Origin: Megasphaera geminata F0357
GTDB lineage: Bacteria; Bacillota; Negativicutes; Veillonellales; Megasphaeraceae
Length of the DNA: 33,765 nucleotides
NCBI RefSeq assembly: GCF_000239275.1
Contig: NZ_JH417603.1
Span: forward strand, 54,016 to 87,780
Reading direction: 5' to 3'
Both the position numbers and the translations under genes were made by a program. Below are positions 8,255-14,321 of this stretch, piece after piece. The stretch's first letter is position 1. Each line of letters begins with the position of its first letter. Below the pieces are notes generated by a model, which was not told the origin of the DNA, searched no databases, and worked only from the letters and a program-made list of their open reading frames with translations.

Positions 8255-8283
8255 ATTATAGCACAGAAATATGTTTTCCACAA
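8255..8283 (-). promoter_or_regulatory. Promoter of the SCIFF precursor
   Basis: TTGTGG (8283-8278) and a perfect TATAAT (8260-8255) are 17 bases apart on the minus strand. The -35 box starts 4 bases after the stop of the upstream 131-residue gene, so the precursor can be expressed independently of it. Confidence 0.75.
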
Positions 8284-8286
8284 TCT

Positions 8287-8682
8287 TTATAAAAGGCGCA
8301 GGCCTTTAAACTGATAATCCCTGCTCATCGTAATCACGATAGCATAATCGCCGAATATTTCATTTGTCGCAAAAAAGACATCGAAGTCGCCGTTATACGT
8401 TACATAAACGGAATTGATCCGCTCCAGGTACGCGCGGATCTGATCCGCCGTAATTTCCGGCTCGCCGTCATTGCGCCACCGCTCGTTCTTAAATTTGGCC
8501 AGAAGCGGCGCGTGCGCCATGACCCGCAGGCGATGGCTCAAGATCCACTCCCATACAGCTTCACTGTACGTTTTGGCTTCTTTACAGCGCCCTTCTTCCA
8601 ATCCTTCAAGTACGAATAGGACGGGCCTGCCTTCTACGGGAATTTCATCGATATAGCTGCCCTTGACATAGCGTAAATTCAT
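8287..8682 (-). CDS. Uncharacterised 131-residue cytoplasmic protein
   Basis: I do not recognise a family. The protein is soluble, with no signal peptide or membrane segment, no cysteine cluster beyond a single Cys33, and an acidic/aromatic mix (WEWILSHRLRVMAHAPLL in the middle, NGDFDVFFATNEIFGDYAI near the end). It starts at ATG 8682 with GGAGG 8 bases before it and its own promoter at 8743-8772. It lies directly before the SCIFF precursor on the same strand, with 63 bases between them. The closeness makes a role in the same locus possible, but the separate promoter for the precursor argues that they can be uncoupled. Confidence 0.75.
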   Translation of the reverse strand: MNLRYVKGSYIDEIPVEGRPVLFVLEGLEEGRCKEAKTYSEAVWEWILSHRLRVMAHAPLLAKFKNERWRNDGEPEITADQIRAYLERINSVYVTYNGDFDVFFATNEIFGDYAIVITMSRDYQFKGLRLL

Positions 8683-8742
8683 ATCATAAACCTCCGCCGA
8701 AGAAAAATTTTTCCTGCCTGTTCTTCTGCCTTAGACCTCTTT

Positions 8743-8772
8743 ATCTTACTCTATCGTCTTTTCCCTTGTCAA
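8743..8772 (-). promoter_or_regulatory. Promoter upstream of the 131-residue gene
   Basis: A perfect TTGACA (8772-8767), overlapping the end of the nth reading frame, is followed after 18 bases by TAAGAT (8748-8743) on the minus strand. Confidence 0.6.
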
Positions 8773-10259
8773 TCAATACCGTTCTTTCTGTTCCCGGCCG
8801 TACTCGACGGACAGAGATCATTTTGAAAGCAGGTTTCACATAACGGCTTACGGGCCTTGCAAATACGCCGGCCGTGCCAAATAAGCCAGTGATGGGCCCG
8901 GCTCCACCACTTCCGGGGAATGGCCTTTTGCAGCCCCTTTTCCACCGCTTCGGGCGTAGTTCCCGTCGCCAGCCGCATCCGGTTGGAAACACGGAATACA
9001 TGCGTATCCACGGCGATAGCCGGTATACCGAAAAGGACGCTCACAAGCACGTTGGCCGTTTTTCTGCCGACGCCCGGGAGCTTGACGAGTTCATCGAAGG
9101 TATGCGGCACTTCGCCCTTATACTGCTTGCAGAGGATGGCGCAGGTATTCATAATATTTTTCGCCTTGCTGTGATAGAGGCCGCATGTTTTAATTTTATC
9201 TTCCAGGCCGCGCAGGCCGAGCTGCAGGATTTTGTCGGGGCTGTCGTAGGCTGGGAAAAGATCGGCCGTGACAATATTGACCCGTTCGTCGGTGCATTGC
9301 GCCGAAAGGACAACCGCCACGAGCAGTTCGAAATTTGAATGGTACAGGAGGGCCGGTTTCATGATTCCGTATTGATCCTGGAAGCGTTGCAGCATTTCGT
9401 CTTTCTTTTTTTTCGATAGTATCATTCTAAGTTCCTCTTTCTTCACGTCCGGCGTTTCATTCAAACTGCCCGTTTTATATCCGTTCAAATCCAGGGTGAC
9501 ATACGTGAACCCGACGGCCTTTATTTTCGCCGTAATTTCTTCCCGGTGCGCCAGAATCGCTTCAAATTCATCCGTCCCGGCTTCAATGCGGGCGACGTCG
9601 TCGTGATAACGGACGCGCAATGAACCGTTCACGTAAGGAGCCAACACGTTTTCGGCGGCATCAATCTGCGCCAGCCTGTGCAAAGTAAGCGCCGTCCCGT
9701 AAGGGACACGGCTGGCAAGGCAGGCGGCGCTCTGTTTATTCCATGTCGGCAGGCCGAAACGGCGGGATAACGCGCGGATATCCGCCTTGGCAAGAGCCGC
9801 GTCCACCATGGGGCTGCAGACGCTGCCGGCCAGCTCCGCCAGGGCTTTCATGCCGGGGCGGAAGTCCTTCAGATCATCCGTATTGCTGCCGTCCGCAACC
9901 CACGTATAGCCGTTGGCCCGCGCAAAATCGACGAGCTCCGCAAAGCGGATTTTCTTACATATATAACAGCGGTCGACACGGTTTTCGACAAAATTTTCGT
10001 CGGCAAACTCCGAAGACGGGACAAGGACGTGGGGTATACCGATTTTTACCGCCATGTCCCTCGCTTCTTGCCGCTCTCCTGCCGGTAAGGTGGCCGATAA
10101 AGCCGTTACGGCGACGGCTTTGCTGCCGAGAGCCTCATGTGCCGCGTAAGCGAGAAACGTACTGTCCACACCGCCGGAAAAAGCCACGGCAACGCTGCCG
10201 AGATCACGCAGGATACGGCACAATCTGTCATATTTTCGAAGAAGGTCACTGTGTACCAT
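8769..10259 (-). CDS. LarE-like sulfur transferase joined in frame to endonuclease III (Nth)
   Basis: One 496-residue reading frame holds two complete enzymes. Residues 1-278 are LarE-like, an ATP-dependent protein that gives the sulfur of its own cysteine to the nickel-pincer cofactor: PP-loop SGGVDST at 28-34, CYIC at 98-101, and the likely donor Cys180 in AACLASRVPYG. Residues 279-496 are endonuclease III, a base-excision glycosylase: helix-hairpin-helix LPGVGRKTANV with the catalytic Lys, the catalytic Asp in VDTHVFR, and the 4Fe-4S ligands C-X6-C-X2-C-X5-C near the end. The ATG at 10259 has GGAGG 9 bases before it. The joint falls exactly at the natural ends of both proteins and an internal ribosome site precedes the Nth part, so Nth is probably also, or only, made separately. 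No lactate racemase gene is in view. Confidence 0.85.
   Translation of the reverse strand: MVHSDLLRKYDRLCRILRDLGSVAVAFSGGVDSTFLAYAAHEALGSKAVAVTALSATLPAGERQEARDMAVKIGIPHVLVPSSEFADENFVENRVDRCYICKKIRFAELVDFARANGYTWVADGSNTDDLKDFRPGMKALAELAGSVCSPMVDAALAKADIRALSRRFGLPTWNKQSAACLASRVPYGTALTLHRLAQIDAAENVLAPYVNGSLRVRYHDDVARIEAGTDEFEAILAHREEITAKIKAVGFTYVTLDLNGYKTGSLNETPDVKKEELRMILSKKKKDEMLQRFQDQYGIMKPALLYHSNFELLVAVVLSAQCTDERVNIVTADLFPAYDSPDKILQLGLRGLEDKIKTCGLYHSKAKNIMNTCAILCKQYKGEVPHTFDELVKLPGVGRKTANVLVSVLFGIPAIAVDTHVFRVSNRMRLATGTTPEAVEKGLQKAIPRKWWSRAHHWLIWHGRRICKARKPLCETCFQNDLCPSSTAGNRKNGID
9423..9437 (-). promoter_or_regulatory. nth: Internal ribosome site and start for nth
   Basis: GAGGA (9437-9433) lies 7 bases before an in-frame ATG (9425-9423) that would give a 218-residue Nth, close to the 211 residues of the Escherichia coli enzyme. 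An A-run of eight bases follows within the first codons. Confidence 0.6.
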
Positions 10260-10320
10260 ATATATCTTCCTCCTCCATATATTCGGCCTTCTTACGGGCC
10301 GCAGTCCCCGTATGCCCGTG

Positions 10321-10349
10321 TTGTATATCTCTATCGTTTATGATATATT
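10321..10349 (+). promoter_or_regulatory. Promoter of the plus-strand cysteine-motif gene
   Basis: TTGTAT (10321-10326) and TATATT (10344-10349) are separated by 17 bases, 38 bases before the ATG at 10387. The same AT-rich stretch could also serve larE on the other strand, but with poorer spacing. Confidence 0.55.
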
Positions 10350-10386
10350 CAAAAACAACAGGTATCTGTCAAAAGAGGCGTTTCAC

Positions 10387-10794
10387 ATGGACACATTGGA
10401 CAACCTGACACAATATCCGATCTATTTTGCGCCGGGGTGCAGGCTCTTACGGTCGGAACCGGAAATGATCCGGAAAATATACGATTATCTGCGCGGGCTC
10501 TTCGGCAATATTACGCTATACACCCGCTGCTGCGGCTTTGACGACGCGGGAGAGCATGAAGAAGAAGCGGTCTTTATTACGCTCTGCCCTTCCTGCTTTG
10601 CCGTCTACGGCCGTACGTATGCCAATCTTCACCTGCGCGACTTCCGGGACGTTTACGCCGAATACGGGAATATTTACCCATTCGCCGGAGAGGCGGAAAT
10701 ACGTAAGTTTCTCGCTTTCACCGCGGCAGGCGCGGCCCCGGAAAAGGAACCGGCCGTCCGGTCGTTAACTGTCCGGAAACGGATTGAACTGTGT
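10387..10794 (+). CDS. Small CCG/cysteine-motif Fe-S type protein, no stop before terminator
   Basis: The protein resembles the small cysteine-rich proteins related to the CCG domain of heterodisulfide reductase: FAPGC near residue 18, CCGF near residue 52 and LCPSCF near residue 71. These probably bind a metal or Fe-S cluster; the redox partner is unknown. The ATG has AGAGG 8 bases before it. No stop codon occurs in this frame before the strong terminator that starts at 10795; the open frame runs on to 11355, antisense to the cyclodeaminase gene, where it makes no sense as protein. Stops exist in the two other frames at 10766 and 10784, so a small indel in the last 100 bases or so would explain it. 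The end given here is only the end of plausible coding sequence. Confidence 0.6.
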
Positions 10795-10842
10795 ACGGTA
10801 AAGGAAGCGGCGCTGCCGCCGCTTCCTTTACCGTCTTTTTTT
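10795..10842 (+). terminator. Strong intrinsic terminator
   Basis: A perfect 17-base stem (ACGGTAAAGGAAGCGGC at 10795-10811 with 10818-10834), a 6-base loop and then CTTTTTTT on the plus strand. It ends the plus-strand cysteine-motif gene. The right arm also contains the stop codon of the minus-strand cyclodeaminase gene (10828-10830), so the two genes converge on one hairpin; on the minus strand there is no T tract. Confidence 0.92.
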
Positions 10843-11478
10843 ATAAATGGACTCAATAAGGCGTTCCTCATAATCCGCCCGGTCTTCATAGTCCGCCATA
10901 ACGGCCAGCGTGCGGTACACATACGCCGCATCTTCAACAGACTGCAAATTGACGCGCACACTGTAAAAGGCCGCACGCATGGCGGAACGTGCATTCATGG
11001 CCGCGATGACGCCGTCCGTAATGGCCCAGGCGTTGCCGTCGGCGACAACGGTCCTGGCCATGCCGAGGAGGGGGAAAACGGCCTGCCCCAGGGCGAGAGG
11101 CACCTCCGCGGCCCGCATAAACGCGGCCTGTACCTTTTCCGCCCTGCCCGCTTCCTCTTTCGGCAAACGCAACGTGTCCATCAGCGCCGAGAACGCGTCC
11201 GCGTCTTCATCGACGGCACGCAGATAGGATTGACGCAGCACGGGAAGCTGCGACTTGATAATCATCATTTGAGCGTGTACCGCTTCATAGCTCTTTTTAT
11301 CGACCGTCAAATTAGCCACCATTTCAATAAGAGCCGCCGCCGACGCGGCCGTTAAAGCGGCAATACTGCCGCCGCCCGGGACGGGATCCGCCGATGCGGC
11401 CGCTTCGAGAAACTCGTTTATTTTTAAATTTTCCAGCCCGCGCCGCTCAGAAAAGTCCTGTAATATTTCCGTTTTCAT
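10828..11478 (-). CDS. fchA: Cyclodeaminase/cyclohydrolase family protein (FchA-like)
   Basis: Members act on one-carbon tetrahydrofolates, either as methenyl-THF cyclohydrolase or formimino-THF cyclodeaminase. The 216-residue protein shows the family start [16 protein letters not shown], followed by an all-helical body with a conserved AFxxLMD-type region ([13 protein letters not shown]) and [18 protein letters not shown]. Being downstream of fhs with a 32-base overlap, a cyclohydrolase role (methenyl-THF to 10-formyl-THF and back) is the better guess, since no folD-like or histidine-degradation gene is in view. The start ATG at 11478 lies inside fhs and has no strong ribosome site, so translation is probably coupled; a TTG just before it is possible too. 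Confidence 0.85.
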   Translation of the reverse strand: MKTEILQDFSERRGLENLKINEFLEAAASADPVPGGGSIAALTAASAAALIEMVANLTVDKKSYEAVHAQMMIIKSQLPVLRQSYLRAVDEDADAFSALMDTLRLPKEEAGRAEKVQAAFMRAAEVPLALGQAVFPLLGMARTVVADGNAWAITDGVIAAMNARSAMRAAFYSVRVNLQSVEDAAYVYRTLAVMADYEDRADYEERLIESIYKKRR

Positions 11479-13126
11479 CAATATCCATCCTGTTCGCAGC
11501 CGGCACCTTCGGCAGCCCCGGCATAGTCATAATATTGCCTGTCTCGCAGACGATAAACCCCGCCCCGGTGCAGACGCGGACATCTTTGACCGTGACGACA
11601 AAACCCTCAGGCGCACCGAGAAGCTCCGCATTGTCCGAAAGGGAATACTGCGTCTTCGCGACGCAGACAGGCATTTTATCCAAACCGAAGGCTTCCAGCT
11701 CTTTAACCTGTCTGGCCGCTTTCGTTTCAAAAATAACGTCTTTGCCGCCGTAAATTTCCGTGACGATCTTCTTCATCTTTTCAGGGATGGACGCCTCCGC
11801 ATCATACAGGGGCTTGTACGGTGTCTTCGGGCCTTCCATTAAACGGAGCACGATCTCGGCAACTTCCCTGCCGCCTTCGCCGCCTTCGGCCCAGCAGTCG
11901 TTCACGCCCGCTTCAACGCCATAACTGCGGCATAATGCGGTAAGGCAGGCAATTTCCGCCGCCGTGTCGGTATGGAAGCGATTGATCCCGACGACCACGG
12001 GCACATCGAATTTACGCATATTTTCAATATGTTTCGCCAGATTGGCAAAGCCTTTTTTCACGGCGTCCGTATTTTCCGCCTGCAAGTCCGTTTTTTTTAC
12101 GCCGCCGTGCATTTTAAGGGCACGGACGGTGGCGACTATAACGACCGCATCCGGCTTGATGCCGGCAAAACGGCAGGTAATATCCATAAACTTTTCGGCC
12201 CCCAGATCGGCGCCGAAACCGGCTTCCGTAATCGCAATATCCCCCGTTTTCATAGCTAGCTTCGTAGCTATGACGGAATTGCACCCGTGGGCAATATTGG
12301 CAAACGGCCCGCCGTGCACAAGGGCCGGCGTATTTTCCGTCGTCTGTACAAGATTGGGTTTGATCGCGTCTTTCATGAGAATCGCCATGGCGCCGGCAAC
12401 ACCGAGCCGGCCGGCCGTAACGAGATTGCCGTCCAGATCATAAGCCACCGTTATATTCGCCATGCGGCGTTTTAAATCCGTGAGATCATCGGCCAGGCAA
12501 AGTACGGCCATAATTTCCGAAGCCACCGTGATCATGAACCGATCTTCCCGGGGAAAGCCGCAGGTTTTGCCGCCCATGCCGACGACGGTATGGCGCAGCG
12601 CCCTGTCGTTCATATCGAGAACCCGCTTCCAGATGACGCGGCGCACATCGATGCGCAGTTCATTGCCCTGGTGAACGTGGTTGTCAATAGCGGCGGCCAA
12701 CAGATTGTTAGCCGCCGTAACGGCATGCATATCCCCCGTGAAATGAAGGTTGATATCTTCCATCGGCAGGATCTGGGAATGCCCGCCGCCGGCGGCGCCG
12801 CCCTTGATCCCGAAGACGGGGCCGAGAGACGGTTCGCGCATGGCCGCAACCGCCTTCTTTCCGAGAAGGTTAAACGCCTGCGCCAGACCGACCGTTGTCA
12901 TGGACTTCCCTTCTCCGGCCGGAGTCGGGTTGACAGCCGTTACCAGGACGAGTTTACCGTTTTCATGTTGCTGCATCCGTTTAACGGCGGCAAAAGAAAT
13001 TTTTGCTTTGTACTTGCCGTAAAGCTCCAAATCGTCTTCCGTCAGACCCATTTGCGCGGCAATCTCCGTAATCGGCTTTAACGCGGTCTGCTGCGCGATC
13101 TCGATATCGCTTGCCATAGTTGTCAT
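11447..13126 (-). CDS. fhs: Formate-tetrahydrofolate ligase
   Basis: The enzyme makes 10-formyl-THF from formate, THF and ATP, supplying purine and initiator-tRNA formylation. The 559-residue protein has the family's usual length, the ATP site [39 protein letters not shown], and the C-terminal [12 protein letters not shown]. The ATG at 13126 is preceded by AGAGG at 4 bases; a second ATG three codons on (13117) is an alternative. It has its own promoter and a ZTP riboswitch in the leader, so expression should rise when 10-formyl-THF is short and ZMP/ZTP builds up. Confidence 0.97.
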   Translation of the reverse strand: MTTMASDIEIAQQTALKPITEIAAQMGLTEDDLELYGKYKAKISFAAVKRMQQHENGKLVLVTAVNPTPAGEGKSMTTVGLAQAFNLLGKKAVAAMREPSLGPVFGIKGGAAGGGHSQILPMEDINLHFTGDMHAVTAANNLLAAAIDNHVHQGNELRIDVRRVIWKRVLDMNDRALRHTVVGMGGKTCGFPREDRFMITVASEIMAVLCLADDLTDLKRRMANITVAYDLDGNLVTAGRLGVAGAMAILMKDAIKPNLVQTTENTPALVHGGPFANIAHGCNSVIATKLAMKTGDIAITEAGFGADLGAEKFMDITCRFAGIKPDAVVIVATVRALKMHGGVKKTDLQAENTDAVKKGFANLAKHIENMRKFDVPVVVGINRFHTDTAAEIACLTALCRSYGVEAGVNDCWAEGGEGGREVAEIVLRLMEGPKTPYKPLYDAEASIPEKMKKIVTEIYGGKDVIFETKAARQVKELEAFGLDKMPVCVAKTQYSLSDNAELLGAPEGFVVTVKDVRVCTGAGFIVCETGNIMTMPGLPKVPAANRMDIDENGNITGLF

Positions 13127-13162
13127 AGTCCCTCTCTCCTAACCAATACGGGGCAACGGCAT

Positions 13163-13206
13163 AAAAAATGCCGACACTGCCCGGAATCTCAGCCCAGACG
13201 GTCGGC
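13163..13206 (-). terminator. Riboswitch-controlled terminator before fhs
   Basis: On the minus strand GCCGAC (13206-13201) pairs with GTCGGC (13175-13170), followed by ATTTTTT (13169-13163). The 5' arm overlaps the 3' conserved part of the aptamer, so ligand binding and the terminator are mutually exclusive. A competing small hairpin (CGGCAT with ATGCCG around the T run) could act as part of the antitermination switch. Confidence 0.65.
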
Positions 13207-13259
13207 TCGAAACATGATTATGCTCCCCGTGGTTGTTCCACTTCCGTCAGTTACATAAC
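13191..13259 (-). ncRNA. ZTP (pfl) riboswitch aptamer
   Basis: The leader of fhs matches the ZTP riboswitch. P1 is GTTATGT (13259-13253) with GCATAAT (13223-13217). P2 is GTGG with CCAC (13241-13238 and 13232-13229), followed by the conserved CGGGGAGC. The 3' part has CCGTCTGGGC (13201-13192). The pseudoknot pairs GACGG (13248-13244) with CCGTC (13201-13197), a compensated change from the GGCG/CGCC pairing I recall from the Fusobacterium aptamer. The class senses ZTP/ZMP, the purine intermediate that accumulates when formyl-folate is low, and turns on one-carbon genes. Confidence 0.9.
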
Positions 13260-13267
13260 CTTGTATC

Positions 13268-13297
13268 ATTATATAGTTGCACAGGCTTTTCTGTCAA
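13268..13297 (-). promoter_or_regulatory. Promoter of fhs
   Basis: Perfect TTGACA (13297-13292) and perfect TATAAT (13273-13268) with an 18-base spacer, starting 14 bases after the stop of the upstream epimerase gene. Transcription would begin just before the ZTP aptamer. Confidence 0.85.
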
Positions 13298-13310
13298 TAA
13301 ATCCGGAATG

Positions 13311-14126
13311 TCAGATTTCTCTTTGTCCTTTCTCTGAAAGGGTGAGCGTACCGCTCAACCGCAGTGCCGCCGGCCGCCCTCCTTTCAGACGCGCCGCCGC
13401 AAGGAGCGCGCCGCCCGGCTGGTTAACGCGCAGTGCCGTCCCGGTACCGGCTGCACAAGCCAGGACGGCGGCAAGAGCTGCCGTCCCGGAAGCGCAGCTG
13501 TTCTCCCAATAAAGCGTATCCGTGCCGCTCACATAAACGGCCGGTATCATAAACCGGGTTTCCCGATTAAAGAGGATGAGACCGAACGCATCAAAGCGGC
13601 CGTTTGCCGTATATTCCTTCACAGCCCGCCAGTACGCTTCTTTATCCGTCTCCCCCGAACCGTCCAGGATCCGGACGAAATGTGTTATCCCCGGCAGATC
13701 GACGCGAAAAAAGCGTTCCGGCTTACCGTCTACGGGAATGCGGAGAGCCGTAATGCTCTTCGGCAGGGGCATGTCGATACAGACCTTGTACGTTCGGTTC
13801 CCGGTCCGTTCAACAACCGTCGTCAAGAGGCCCTCATAGCCGGAACAGGACACGTCGTACCGCCCCTTTTCCCGCCCCGACAGAGACAGGGCGTAGGCGG
13901 CCGCCGAGCGGGCCGCGTTACCGCAGAATTCCCCGCCCATCATGTCGATGCGCACGCCGTTTTCCGCCCCGGCCGGAAAACGGATATATCCCACCTGTTC
14001 GGCCGCCAGGTCCGGGCAGGTGAGGATCGCCCCGGCAACGGCGGCGCGCCGTGACGCCGGGACGGCGTCCAACACAAGAATTGTCGTATTCCCGCCGGGA
14101 TCGGCTTTTACATACGATATATTCAA
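13311..14126 (-). CDS. DapF-like PLP-independent amino-acid epimerase/racemase
   Basis: The 271-residue protein has the two-cysteine active site of the diaminopimelate epimerase fold: GGEFCGNAARS for the first cysteine and ENSCASGTAAL for the second, each at the place expected in the two halves. The motifs differ from true DapF (CGNGARC and ACGTGA), and resemble the divergent group that includes the histidine racemase CntK; I cannot name the substrate. The start is TTG at 14126, with GGAGG 7 bases before it; the longer reading from 14267 runs through the promoter region. The TTG start and AT-rich leader suggest modest expression. It is a single-gene unit: the adhesin terminator precedes it and the fhs promoter follows. 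No metallophore genes are next to it. Confidence 0.75.
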   Translation of the reverse strand: MNISYVKADPGGNTTILVLDAVPASRRAAVAGAILTCPDLAAEQVGYIRFPAGAENGVRIDMMGGEFCGNAARSAAAYALSLSGREKGRYDVSCSGYEGLLTTVVERTGNRTYKVCIDMPLPKSITALRIPVDGKPERFFRVDLPGITHFVRILDGSGETDKEAYWRAVKEYTANGRFDAFGLILFNRETRFMIPAVYVSGTDTLYWENSCASGTAALAAVLACAAGTGTALRVNQPGGALLAAARLKGGRPAALRLSGTLTLSEKGQREI

Positions 14127-14238
14127 AAAATCTCCTCCCGTACAGCGATAACCCAAAGATACGGCCCGGACAGCATTATATTCTCCGTACGTTACGTAAC
14201 AGTATATCACATTGCGCGCCGTAATGCCGCTACCTGCG

Positions 14239-14281
14239 AAAAACCCCCGGAGAAACTGTGACAACACAGTCCCTCCGGGGG
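14239..14281 (-). terminator. Terminator of the adhesin gene
   Basis: CCCCCGGAG and CTCCGGGGG (14244-14252 and 14273-14281) with an inner ACTGTG/CACAGT stem, one 2x2 mismatch and a 4-base loop, followed on the minus strand by TTTTT (14243-14239). It lies 40 bases after the adhesin stop. Confidence 0.9.
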
Positions 14282-14321
14282 TAACGCGCGGTTGTTCCCG
14301 TTATGCCCCGCCGTTCGGGCT

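Noticed and set aside
10843-11355. C-terminal extension of the plus-strand cysteine-motif protein
   Set aside because: It starts beyond a strong terminator and is antisense to the well-supported cyclodeaminase; no family features are seen.
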